A model generated the notes under the pieces. It saw nothing but the letters and a program-made list of their open reading frames with translations. It did no database searches and had not been told where the DNA came from. A stretch of 64,000 nucleotides of DNA from assembly GCF_000718015.1 (NCBI RefSeq), contig NZ_JODY01000003.1:248001-312000 (forward strand), read 5' to 3'. The translations under genes were made by a program, and so were the position numbers. Each line of letters starts with the position of its first letter. The stretch's first letter is position 1. The stretch is from Streptomyces catenulae. GTDB lineage: Bacteria; Actinomycetota; Actinomycetes; Streptomycetales; Streptomycetaceae. Positions 25,322-33,654 of this stretch are shown here, piece after piece.

Positions 25322-26059
25322 ATGTCCAGCTGTGCGCGCATTGTCATTGTCGAGCGCCAGAATCTCGTCCGGTACGGTCTGGAAAGGGCGCTTTCCCGGG
25401 CTCCGTGGCTGGAGGTCGTCGCCTCGGTGGAGCGCGTGCAGGACCTCCCGCTCACCCCGGGACCCGACGCGCCCGACGCCATCCTCTACAGCCCGCCCGC
25501 CTACGACCACGCGGGCACCGAGCCCCCGGCGCGGACCCTCGACCGCCTCGTCGCCTGCGCCCCGGTGCTCCTGGTGTCCGGCTTCGTCCAGCCCTACCGC
25601 CTGCTCGGCGCCGTCCGCGCCGGGGTGCTGGGCTGCGTCACCGACCAGGTGGACGACGAGGAACTGCTGCGCGCCGTCGGCACCGTCGTCACCGGCGGCT
25701 TCCATCTCTCCGCCACGCTCGTGCCCCGGCTCCGCAACGAGTTGGAGCAGCCCGGCGGCATCGAACCGCGCTCGCTCGCCCGCCGCGAACTGGAGGCGCT
25801 GCGGCTGCTCGCCGAAGGACTGACGCACGGTCAGATAGGCCGCCGGATGGGCCTGTCCGAGGCCACCGTCAGTACGTACGTCAAACGCATCCGGGCCAAG
25901 CTCAACGTCGGCAACAAGGCCGATCTCACCCGGACCGCCATCGAGTTGGGGCTGCTGCGCGAGCCGCGGCCGAAGCTCGCCGCGAGCGCCGTGGGGCCGC
26001 TGGCCACGCCGGGACGGGCGGCCGGGGGGCGGCTCACGGACCGGGCGTACGCAGGATGA
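25322..26059 (+). CDS. LuxR-family (NarL-type) orphan response regulator with degenerate receiver
   Basis: 245 residues from ATG 25322 (AGGAA upstream). The first 120 residues have the receiver fold (IVIVERQNLVRYGLERAL), but the acidic pair normally reading D-D is E-R and the phospho-acceptor position reads ILYSPP rather than an aspartate, so phosphorylation by a histidine kinase is unlikely. Residues about 150-215 are a LuxR-type HTH (RELEALRLLAEGLTHGQIG, then LSEATVSTYVKRI). No kinase gene is adjacent. The stop overlaps by 26 bp with the stop end of the opposing SpoIIE phosphatase gene. The 291-bp region upstream is shared with the divergent golvesin-like gene. Target genes are unknown. Confidence 0.85.
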   Translation: MSSCARIVIVERQNLVRYGLERALSRAPWLEVVASVERVQDLPLTPGPDAPDAILYSPPAYDHAGTEPPARTLDRLVACAPVLLVSGFVQPYRLLGAVRAGVLGCVTDQVDDEELLRAVGTVVTGGFHLSATLVPRLRNELEQPGGIEPRSLARRELEALRLLAEGLTHGQIGRRMGLSEATVSTYVKRIRAKLNVGNKADLTRTAIELGLLREPRPKLAASAVGPLATPGRAAGGRLTDRAYAG

Positions 26060-27404
26060 GCGCCGCCATGTCGTCGTGTCCGTCGCTGGGGTGGCGGTCG
26101 GCGAGCGAGCGGCACAGCTGGTCGACCGGCTCCCGGGCGTGGTGCCGGGCGAGCGCCGCCAGCGCGGTCATCCCCTCGGTCAGCGGCCGGTCGTGGCGCT
26201 CGATCAGCCCGTCGGTGTAGAGGATGACGATGCTGCCCGGCGGCAGGACGCGGGAGTGGTCGGGACGGGGCCGGGTGGTGTCCACCCGGAGCGGCAGTCC
26301 GGGCTCCGCGTCCAGGTAGTACGCGGTGCCGTCCGGCGGCACCACCAGGGGCGGCGGGTGCCCGGCGCTGCTCCACCGCAGCCGCCAGCCCCGGTCGGCG
26401 GGGTCGAGGCGGGCCACGCACGCCGTGGTGAGCAACTGGCCGCCGGTCATGTCCATGATGCGGTCCAGCTGGGTCAGCGCGGCGCTCGGCGGGGTGTGCC
26501 CGTCGAAGGTCAGCGCCCGCAGCATGTTGCGGGTCTGCGACATGGCCGCCGCCGCCTCCAGATCGTGGCCGACCACATCGCCGATCACCGCGATGCACGA
26601 GTCGTCGGAGAGCTTCACCGCGTCGTACCAGTCGCCGCCGAGCTGACCGGGTGTACGCGCCGGCCGGTAGATCGCGCCCGCCTCGAACGGCCGCAGGTCC
26701 AACAGCTCCGGCAGCAGCAGCCGTTGGAACCGCTCGGAGCTGTTGCGGACCTGGTCGTACAGGCGGGCGTTCTCGATCGCCACCCCCGCGGTCCCGGCGA
26801 GCGCCAGGATCACGCCCTCGTCGTGCCGGTCGAACGGCTCCCCGTCCCTCCGGTCGGAGAGATAGAGGTTGCCGTAGATCCGGCCGCGTACCGAGATCGC
26901 GACACCGAGCAGGGTGCGCATCGGCGGATGCCCGGGCGGGAAACCCGCCGAGCCCGGGTGGTCGGCTATACGGTCCACCCGCAGCGGCTGCGGATGGTGG
27001 ATGAGATGCCCCAGCAATCCGCGCCCCCGCGGCAGCTCCACCCCGGCGAGCCCGGCCAGCTCCTGGGTGGTCAGGCCGAGCGGGATGAACTCGGCGAGCT
27101 GCTCCCCGCTGTCGTCCAGGACACCCATGGCGCCGTAGCGGGCGCCGACCAGATCCATCGCGGTACGGACGATCCGCCGCAGCACCGTCGGCAGCTCCAG
27201 CTCGCTGCTGATGCTGACCACCGCGCCGAGCAGCCCCTGGAAGGTCCGCTGGGCACGCGCCAGATCGTGCATCTGCTCGCCGAGGCGGTCCAGGTCCGAG
27301 CTGAGCGGCAGGTTGAACAGCGACAGATACGGCACGTCGGCCGGGTCGTCAGGCGTCCTCTCCTCCCGCTCCTGCGCCACCGGCTGCCCCTTGTTCACCG
27401 CCAC
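26034..27404 (-). CDS. GAF-domain PP2C/SpoIIE-type serine phosphatase
   Basis: 456 residues, GTG start at 27404 (an internal GTG at 27398 is equally possible). After about 40 residues comes a short helical signalling stretch, a GAF domain (about 50-205; ARYGAMGVLDDSG, RIYGNLYLSD) and a SpoIIE-like PP2C phosphatase (about 225-456) with the metal-binding motifs GGDWYDA, GDVVGHD and GHDDMA present. Such Streptomyces proteins dephosphorylate anti-anti-sigma factors and so switch stress or developmental sigma factors. No anti-sigma or STAS gene is adjacent, so its partner lies elsewhere. Catalytic residues look complete. Confidence 0.88.
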   Translation of the reverse strand: MAVNKGQPVAQEREERTPDDPADVPYLSLFNLPLSSDLDRLGEQMHDLARAQRTFQGLLGAVVSISSELELPTVLRRIVRTAMDLVGARYGAMGVLDDSGEQLAEFIPLGLTTQELAGLAGVELPRGRGLLGHLIHHPQPLRVDRIADHPGSAGFPPGHPPMRTLLGVAISVRGRIYGNLYLSDRRDGEPFDRHDEGVILALAGTAGVAIENARLYDQVRNSSERFQRLLLPELLDLRPFEAGAIYRPARTPGQLGGDWYDAVKLSDDSCIAVIGDVVGHDLEAAAAMSQTRNMLRALTFDGHTPPSAALTQLDRIMDMTGGQLLTTACVARLDPADRGWRLRWSSAGHPPPLVVPPDGTAYYLDAEPGLPLRVDTTRPRPDHSRVLPPGSIVILYTDGLIERHDRPLTEGMTALAALARHHAREPVDQLCRSLADRHPSDGHDDMAALILRTPGP

Positions 27405-27542
27405 CGGAACGCGCGCACGACGCGCTCACCTCGACGTACAGACCCTTCCATATGAGCATGGATCGGACGGACCGCGCCTGGTGTGGGGCGGCCGCGGTGC
27501 ACCGTCCGGGGGAACCGGGACCGCTACGGCCGCCCGGACGCC

Positions 27543-30038
27543 TCACCGCCGTGGGCCGCCGCGGCCGGGCGCCGTGCGGTGGGCCCGCGCCAGATGGTGC
27601 TGGAGGCGGGCGTGGCGGAACTGGTAGACCGCGCCCGCCTGCCGCAGCACCCCGCGCCGGTAGGCGTCGTCGAGGAAGGCGGTGACGGCCCACGGCAGCC
27701 GCCCGGTCAGCGGCAGCCAGAACCTGCCGAGCACCAGCCACTGCCCCCACGCGGTCAGCGCGAGGACATACCCCAGCGCGCCGCCCACCCCGCTGAGCGT
27801 GCCGAGCACCAGCCCGGCGGCGGGGCTCCACAGCAGGGGGCCCAGCACCCCGCGCAGCAGATCGACCGCCGCCGCGGCACCGCCCCCGACCAGCGCCCCG
27901 AAGAGGGGCGCCCAGACGGCGAGCCGGGTCAGCACCGTCGCGCGGTGGGTGCGCAGCAGGCCCCGCGGATGGGCCGCCGAGCGCAGATCGAGGGGGCTCT
28001 CCACCAGGCTCAGCAGGCAGAAGCTCAGCCCGGCGGCGACGCTGAAGACCAGCCCGTAGAAGGTCCCGTCGATCAGGCCGTACCGCAGCCCGCCCGGCCA
28101 GCGGAAGCGGCTCTGCATCAGGCCGACGACCAAGCCGTAGCCGAGGCCGAAGACCCCACCGCCCAGCGTCCCGACGACCAGCCGGGGACCGGCCGTACCG
28201 CGCGGCGCCCCGCGGCCCAGACGCAGCCGCACCGCCGACGGCGCCACCTGTACGTCCCGGACCGCGAAGGTCAGCCAGTACACGAGCCCGAACATCAGCC
28301 CGGCCAGCAGCCCCACCACCGCCCCGTCCACCAGCGGGTACGGGCCGCCGACCGCGGCGGCCAGCGCGGCGTCGGCGAGACCGATGGCCACCCCCGTCAC
28401 CAGCGCGGTGACCGCCGTACGGGGACCGCGGCGCAGCCCGCCGCCCAGCCGCCACCACGCCAGGTCCGGGGTCTCCAGCCGGTGGAGGTGGTGGGCGAGG
28501 TGGCCGAGCCAGTGCCGGGCGCGGTCCGGGGCGACGGCGCGGCGCGGCCGGGCGCCCGGCGCCGACGGGGACGGGCGGCGGTAGACGGTGGGCAGAAAGC
28601 TCTCCAGGAGGTGGTCCTCCAGCGCCTCCGGGCCGCCGAACCGCTCACCGTCCAGCAGCTCCGCCGGGTCGTGGTCCGGGGTGTCGCTGTAGACGGCGCG
28701 GGCCAGCGCGACCATCAGCGGATTGGTCAGAACGGCCGCGAGCGGCGGCGCGGGGTGCGCGCGCAGGGCGGTCAGCACCGGCTCCCAGGCGTTCGCAGCG
28801 GGCCGGGCGCGGCCGGGCTTGCGGGTGGTGCGGGGCAGATAGGCGGCCAGGTCGTCGAGGGTGAGGTCGGTGAGTTCGACCGCCGCGGCGGAGGTGAGGA
28901 CATCGGTCTCGGCGACCGCGGCGGCGTACTCCGCGGGGCGGCTGGTGAGCAGCAGCGGGAGGGTGGTGGCGTTGAGCGCCTCCAGCGCGGGGCGGCGCAG
29001 CCCGGCGGCCATCTCGTCGAAGCCGTCCAGCACGGGCAGCACCCGCCCGGACTCCACCAGCGCCGCCGCCAGCGTCGTCCCGCCGGGACCCTGGGCGGCG
29101 TAGCCGGGGTGGTCGCGGATCAGCCGGTCGGCCAGCCAGTCCCGCAGCGGGACGGCGGTCGGGTTCCAGGCGCCGATGCTGAAGATCACCGGCACCGGCT
29201 CCGCGGCGGTCCGCGAGGCGAGATGGTCCAGGACGAACCGGAGCGCCAGCACCGTCTTGCCCGAACCGGACCGCCCCAGCACCACCAGCCGCCCGGACGG
29301 CACCCGCCGGTACAGCGCCGCGACGCCGTCCAACCGCCCCTCCAGCGCCAGCGGTCCGGCCGCCGCGCCCGGTGGCAGACGGCGGATGTTGGCCCAGTGG
29401 TCGGCCAACTCCTCGGCGGCGGCCCGCCACCGCACCGGCAGCGGGAACGGATCCTGGATCTGCCGCTGCTCCTCCTCCCGGCGCCAGCGCGCGGCCACGG
29501 CGCCCGCCAACTGCTCGACGGCATCGGCCAACGGGCCGGAGGCGGGCGGGGGAGCGGAGGTGGACGAGAGATCGGGGGACGAGGGGATGTCGGCTGCCGG
29601 GCGCGCCGCTTCCCCCGGGGACGCCGGTGTGGTGCCTGCGCCCCGGTTCGTACCGGGGGCCGACGCGTCCGGGACCGTGCCGGGGACGGACGCGCCCCGG
29701 GCCGTGCCGAGGACCGGGCCTGGGCCCGCGCCCCGCGCCACCTCCTCGCCCGGCACCACCTCCGGTGCGCCCCCGTCCCGCACCACCTCCGCCCCGTCCA
29801 GCCCCCGCCGCGCCTCGCCGCCCAGCGCCGCCCGGAGCAACTCCCCGCGCTCGTCGGGGGCGAGCGGCAGCGCCCGGGCCAGTTCCTGGACCGTGGTCAT
29901 CCGCGGGTTGACGCGGCTGCCGGTCTCCAGGCCGCGGATGGTGCGGACGCTCACCCCGGAGCGCTCCGCCAACTCCTCCTGGGTCAGCCCCGTACGGCTC
30001 CGCAGCCGCCGCAGCACCTCGCCGAACGCACCGGCCAC
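27543..30038 (-). CDS. XRE-type HTH / NACHT NTPase with C-terminal membrane domain
   Basis: 831 residues from GTG 30038 (GGGGAGGG upstream); the open frame reaches further but the HTH begins exactly here. Residues 3-60 are an XRE helix-turn-helix (GLTQEELAERSGVSVRTIRG). A Pro/Gly/Ala-rich linker runs to about 160. A NACHT-type NTPase follows with Walker A GRSGSGKT (K261) and Walker B LPVLDGFDEM (D338). From about residue 545 to 790 there are several hydrophobic, Gly-rich membrane segments. Related Streptomyces proteins are common and uncharacterised; bacterial NACHT proteins as a group include anti-phage sensors. A DNA-binding head joined to an NTPase and a membrane tail suggests a sensor, but the signal is unknown. 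It is divergent from the LuxR/BTAD regulator. Confidence 0.82.
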   Translation of the reverse strand: MAGAFGEVLRRLRSRTGLTQEELAERSGVSVRTIRGLETGSRVNPRMTTVQELARALPLAPDERGELLRAALGGEARRGLDGAEVVRDGGAPEVVPGEEVARGAGPGPVLGTARGASVPGTVPDASAPGTNRGAGTTPASPGEAARPAADIPSSPDLSSTSAPPPASGPLADAVEQLAGAVAARWRREEEQRQIQDPFPLPVRWRAAAEELADHWANIRRLPPGAAAGPLALEGRLDGVAALYRRVPSGRLVVLGRSGSGKTVLALRFVLDHLASRTAAEPVPVIFSIGAWNPTAVPLRDWLADRLIRDHPGYAAQGPGGTTLAAALVESGRVLPVLDGFDEMAAGLRRPALEALNATTLPLLLTSRPAEYAAAVAETDVLTSAAAVELTDLTLDDLAAYLPRTTRKPGRARPAANAWEPVLTALRAHPAPPLAAVLTNPLMVALARAVYSDTPDHDPAELLDGERFGGPEALEDHLLESFLPTVYRRPSPSAPGARPRRAVAPDRARHWLGHLAHHLHRLETPDLAWWRLGGGLRRGPRTAVTALVTGVAIGLADAALAAAVGGPYPLVDGAVVGLLAGLMFGLVYWLTFAVRDVQVAPSAVRLRLGRGAPRGTAGPRLVVGTLGGGVFGLGYGLVVGLMQSRFRWPGGLRYGLIDGTFYGLVFSVAAGLSFCLLSLVESPLDLRSAAHPRGLLRTHRATVLTRLAVWAPLFGALVGGGAAAAVDLLRGVLGPLLWSPAAGLVLGTLSGVGGALGYVLALTAWGQWLVLGRFWLPLTGRLPWAVTAFLDDAYRRGVLRQAGAVYQFRHARLQHHLARAHRTAPGRGGPRR

Positions 30039-30219
30039 AACTGACGTTCCCTCCCCGTGCGACGACGTCCTTCGCAGGTCGAGGACTGTAGCGCGGCCAC
30101 CGGCCACATATGGCCGCCTCGGTGTCCTGTCCACCGTTCCTCCACCGGGCCACCGTGACCCCCGGCCACCGGCGCGCCCGCGACCGCCGGACGACCGCAC
30201 CACGGAACGGGGACACCAC

Positions 30220-31278
30220 ATGCCGACACCGGCCACCGACCGGGAACACCCGCACCTCACGCCGCTCACCGGCCGCGAACGCGAGGTGCTCCACGCGCTC
30301 GGCCACGGTCTGGACGACGCCGGGATCGCCGCCACCCTCGGCCTGCCCGCCCCGCTGGTGACCGCACAACTGGAAGGGATCCTGCGCAAATTGGGCCTGC
30401 GCGACCGCACCGCCGCCCTCGCCCACACCGCCGACCGCGCCCTCGTCGTCCCCGGCCTCGGCCCGCACCGGACGGCGCCGGACCTCGCCCTGCCGCCCGG
30501 CCCACGGCTGCGGATCTCCCTGCTCGGCCCGTTGCGGGTCCGGCTCGCCGGGCGCCCCGTCGACGTCGGACCCGTCCGCCAGCAGGCCGTCCTCGCGGCG
30601 CTGGCGCTGAGGTCCGGACGCTCGGTCAGCCGCCGGGAGTTGCTCGACGGCGTCTGGGGACTGGAGTCGCCGGACGCCGACGTCGTCCCGGTCTACGTCT
30701 ACCGGCTGCGCAAACCCCTGCGCTTCGGCACCTGCCCGGACTCGGTGATCCGGCGCGACCGGTACGGCTACGGGCTGGCCCACGGCGTCGCCGAGGTGGA
30801 CGTGGCCCGTATGGAGGACGAGGCCACGGCCGCCGCGACGGCCGCCCGCGCCGGGGATCTGCGCACCGCGGTACGGCACAGCTCCCGGTCGCTGGAGCTG
30901 TTCCGCGGCGAACCGCTGGCCGGGCTGCCGGGCCCGCTGGCCGAGACGGAACGGATGCGGCTCGCCGAACGCCGGGTCGCGCTGGCCCGGCGGCGCGCCG
31001 AATGGCTGCTGCGGCTCGGCCGGGTCGCCGACGCGGTCGCCGCCCTCACCACACTGGCCTCGGAGGAACCGCTCCACGAACCGGTCGCCGCCCTCCTGAT
31101 GCGCGCCCTGCACCACGGTGGCCGCCGGGCCGAGGCGCTCGCCGTCTTCGACCGCACCGCCCGCCACCTCACCGGCGACCTCGGCGTCCCGCCGGGCGAA
31201 CTCCTGCTGCGCGCCCGGTGGTCGGTCCTGCGCGACGACGCCACGGCGCGCGACACCGACCGGGCGGGCGCCGCCTGA
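30220..31278 (+). CDS. LuxR-HTH / OmpR-wHTH / BTAD fusion regulator (SARP-like)
   Basis: 352 residues from ATG 30220. Residues about 14-70 form a GerE/LuxR-type HTH (PLTGREREVLHALGHGLDDA, then LRKLGLRDRTAAL). Residues about 95-180 match the OmpR-type winged helix of SARPs (RISLLGPLRVRLAGRPVDVG; ELLDGVWGLESPDADVVPVY), and about 185-335 is the bacterial transcriptional activation domain with TPR-like helices. SARPs usually have only the last two parts, so the extra HTH at the front is unusual. SARPs activate biosynthetic clusters; no cluster is next to this gene. Its 181-bp upstream region is shared with the NACHT gene, which hints that each controls the other. Confidence 0.78.
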   Translation: MPTPATDREHPHLTPLTGREREVLHALGHGLDDAGIAATLGLPAPLVTAQLEGILRKLGLRDRTAALAHTADRALVVPGLGPHRTAPDLALPPGPRLRISLLGPLRVRLAGRPVDVGPVRQQAVLAALALRSGRSVSRRELLDGVWGLESPDADVVPVYVYRLRKPLRFGTCPDSVIRRDRYGYGLAHGVAEVDVARMEDEATAAATAARAGDLRTAVRHSSRSLELFRGEPLAGLPGPLAETERMRLAERRVALARRRAEWLLRLGRVADAVAALTTLASEEPLHEPVAALLMRALHHGGRRAEALAVFDRTARHLTGDLGVPPGELLLRARWSVLRDDATARDTDRAGAA

Positions 31279-31657
31279 CCGCCCCGGCGCCGCCGCACCA
31301 CCGGCCTCCGGACACCCCTCCCCGTACGCCCGCCGCGCCCGCGCCGGGCGCCGACCACCGCCGCCCGCAACGGCCGACCCGGCCCCGTTTCCTGCCCGTT
31401 CACGCCGATTTCGCCCGCTGTTCCCGCGGCCCGCGAAGGCGACGGCCGCGCACCGCCAGACTGTCCGGCGGACGCGCTCTCCGGCCAGTCCCACCCCGGC
31501 GTTCCCCATCTCTACGGCGGTGTCCGGGCGTTGAGGTGACACGGGTGTGACCGGCGCCGTACGGGCCGAACACGGGACGGACACGAGTGCACCGGTTCCG
31601 TCACAGAGTTCCTGACCCGGGTGTCAGGACCGCGTCAGTGCTGGGTAGCGTGGCCGG
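31279..31657. other. Intergenic region, no gene seen
   Basis: 379 bp between the SARP-like gene and pcaL. I find no ORF with coding bias plus ribosome site on either strand. The right end holds the pcaL promoter; the rest shows nothing I can name. Confidence 0.6.
31622..31651 (+). promoter_or_regulatory. Candidate leaderless promoter of pcaL
   Basis: TGTCAG (31622-31627) and TAGCGT (31646-31651) are 18 bp apart, and the GTG start follows six bases after the -10-like hexamer. There is no Shine-Dalgarno, so transcription probably starts at the GTG itself. Confidence 0.5.
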
Positions 31658-32935
31658 GTGAGCGAGAAGACCCTGCAGCATCGCATCGACGGCCCCGCCG
31701 ACGCCCCCGTCCTCGTCCTCGGCGCTTCGCTCGGGACGACGTGGCACATGTGGGATCGGCAGATCCCGGATCTGACCCGGCAGTGGCGGGTCATCCGCTT
31801 CGATCTGCCCGGTCACGGCGGTTCGCCCGCCTATCCCGCCTCCTCGGTCGCCGAACTGGCCGACCGGGTCGCCGCCACCCTCGACGCGCTCGGCGTGGAC
31901 CGCTTCGGCTACGGCGGCTGCTCCCTCGGCGGCGCCATCGGCATCCAGCTGGCCCTCACCCGCCCGCAGCGCGTCACCTCGCTCGCCCTGGTCTCCTCCT
32001 CACCGCGGTACGGCACCGCCGACTCCTGGCGTCAGCGCGGGGTGGTCATCCGCACCAACGGCCTCGACCCGATCGCCCGGACCGCGCCCGAGCGCTGGTT
32101 CACCCCGGGGTTCGCCGCCGCGCAGCCCGCCATCGTCGAGTGGGCCGTACAGATGGTGCGCACCACCGACCCGGGCTGCTACATCGCCGCCTGCGAGGCG
32201 CTGGCCTCGTACGACGTCAGATCGTCGCTGGGCAGAGTGGGCGTGCCGACCCTCGTCGTCGCCGGTTCGGAGGACCAGACCACGCCGACCACCGACGCCC
32301 GCAGCCTGGTCGCCGGGATCCCGGACGCGAGCCTGGCGCTGGTGCCCGGCACCTCCCACCTCGCCCCGGTCGAGCAGCCCGCGGCCGTCACCGAACTCCT
32401 CATCCGCCACTTCAGCACCGCCTGGCACGACAAGCCGTCCGCGGGCGGGCAGCCGGCCATCGGGGCGGCGGCGCCCAAGCCGCAGCTGGCCGCCGCCGCG
32501 CAGGCCGCGCCCGCCGCGATCGAGGCGGGGCTCGTCCAGCCGGAGGCGGTCCGCGGCAGCGCGTACGAGCGCGGGGCGAAGGTCCGCCGCGAGGTGCTGG
32601 GCGATGCGCACGTCGACGCGGTCGAGGAGGCCACCGACGCGTTCTCCGGCGAGTTCCAGGACCTGGTGACCCGCTACGAGTGGGGCGAGACCTGGACGCG
32701 CCCGGGCCTGGACCGCCGCACCCGCAGCATCATCACGCTCACCGCGCTGGTCGCGGGCGGCCACCACGGCGACATCGCCGCACACACCCGCGCCGCGCTC
32801 CGCAACGGCCTGACGCCCACCGAGATCAAGGACATCCTGCTGCACACCGCCGTGTACTGCGGCGTCCCCGCGGCGAACGCCGCCTTCACCGTCGCCCAGC
32901 GGGTGATCCGCGAGGAGACCACGCCGGAGGGGTGA
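31658..32935 (+). CDS. pcaL: PcaL: 3-oxoadipate enol-lactonase fused to 4-carboxymuconolactone decarboxylase
   Basis: 425 residues from GTG 31658. Residues 1-255 are an alpha/beta hydrolase with nucleophile motif GGCSLGG (S89) and GTSHLAPVEQP carrying the catalytic His: the PcaD enol-lactonase. After an Ala/Pro linker, residues about 300-420 are the carboxymuconolactone decarboxylase (YEWGETWTRPGLDRRTRSI; ALVAGGHHGDIAAHTRAALR): PcaC. Together they carry out two consecutive steps of the protocatechuate branch of the beta-ketoadipate pathway, converting 4-carboxymuconolactone to 3-oxoadipate. In Streptomyces such fusions usually sit in a pca cluster; here no other pca gene is in view. Confidence 0.9.
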   Translation: MSEKTLQHRIDGPADAPVLVLGASLGTTWHMWDRQIPDLTRQWRVIRFDLPGHGGSPAYPASSVAELADRVAATLDALGVDRFGYGGCSLGGAIGIQLALTRPQRVTSLALVSSSPRYGTADSWRQRGVVIRTNGLDPIARTAPERWFTPGFAAAQPAIVEWAVQMVRTTDPGCYIAACEALASYDVRSSLGRVGVPTLVVAGSEDQTTPTTDARSLVAGIPDASLALVPGTSHLAPVEQPAAVTELLIRHFSTAWHDKPSAGGQPAIGAAAPKPQLAAAAQAAPAAIEAGLVQPEAVRGSAYERGAKVRREVLGDAHVDAVEEATDAFSGEFQDLVTRYEWGETWTRPGLDRRTRSIITLTALVAGGHHGDIAAHTRAALRNGLTPTEIKDILLHTAVYCGVPAANAAFTVAQRVIREETTPEG

Positions 32936-32961
32936 GCCGGGCGCGGCCGGGCCCGGGGCGG

Positions 32962-32967
32962 CAGGAT
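32962..32967 (+). promoter_or_regulatory. Candidate -10 (CAGGAT), leaderless start of MBL-fold gene
   Basis: CAGGAT ends six bases before the ATG at 32974, the spacing of a leaderless transcript. No Shine-Dalgarno is present and no clear -35 is seen. Confidence 0.4.
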
Positions 32968-32973
32968 GGCGTC

Positions 32974-33612
32974 ATGGAACTGACGAAGAAGACCCACTCC
33001 TGTGTCCGGCTGGAGAAGGACGGGCGGGTGCTCGTCATCGACCCCGGAGGCTTCAGCGAGGAGGACGCGGCCGTCGGTGCCGAGGCCCTGCTGGTCACCC
33101 ATGAGCACGCCGACCACTTCGACGAGGGACGGCTGCGCGCGGGCATGGCGGCGAATCCGGCCGCCGAGATCTGGACCCTGGCGTCCGTCGCCGAGCAGCT
33201 GTCGGCGGCGTTCCCGGGCCGGGTGCACACCGTCGGCGAGGGCGACACCTTCACCGCCGCCGGTTTCGACATCGAGGTCCACGGCCAGCTGCACGCCGTC
33301 ATCCACCCCGACATCCCGCGGATCACCAACGTCGGCTACCTCGTCGACGGAACGGTCTTCCACCCCGGCGACGCGCTCACCGTCCCCGAGGGGCGGCGGA
33401 TCGACACCCTGCTGCTGCCGGTGCACGCGCCCTGGAACAAGGTGTCCGAGGTCATCGACTACGTCCGCGCGGTCGCGCCCCGCCGCGCCGTCGACATCCA
33501 CGACAGCCTGCTGCGCGACCACGCCCGGCCGATCTACGACGGTCTGCTCGGCAATCTCACCGCCACCGACCACGGCCGCCTGGCGCCCGGCACCGCCACC
33601 GGCCCGCTCTGA
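32974..33612 (+). CDS. MBL-fold metal-dependent hydrolase
   Basis: 212 residues from ATG 32974. It has the UlaG/RomA-like metallo-beta-lactamase layout: ELTKKTHSCVRLEKDG at the N-terminus, the metal motif THEHADHF near residue 45, GQLHAVIHPDIPRITNVGYL, and FHPGDAL providing further metal ligands. Proteins of this class hydrolyse a range of phosphodiesters, lactones or thioesters, and the substrate cannot be read from sequence. It follows pcaL by 38 bp on the same strand but appears to have its own leaderless promoter. Confidence 0.85.
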   Translation: MELTKKTHSCVRLEKDGRVLVIDPGGFSEEDAAVGAEALLVTHEHADHFDEGRLRAGMAANPAAEIWTLASVAEQLSAAFPGRVHTVGEGDTFTAAGFDIEVHGQLHAVIHPDIPRITNVGYLVDGTVFHPGDALTVPEGRRIDTLLLPVHAPWNKVSEVIDYVRAVAPRRAVDIHDSLLRDHARPIYDGLLGNLTATDHGRLAPGTATGPL

Positions 33613-33641
33613 CACCCGCGGCCGTTGTCGGTGGTGCGCTG

Positions 33642-33647
33642 TAGGTT
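33642..33647 (+). promoter_or_regulatory. Candidate -10 (TAGGTT), leaderless start of exonuclease III gene
   Basis: TAGGTT ends seven bases before the ATG at 33655. No ribosome-binding site lies between. It repeats the arrangement of the two genes just upstream. Confidence 0.45.
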
Positions 33648-33654
33648 TACCGGC

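Noticed and set aside
28645..31584. Leftward 979-codon open frame overlapping the NACHT and SARP genes
   Set aside because: It crosses two well-supported genes in other frames and shows no domain; its composition is typical of a shadow frame.
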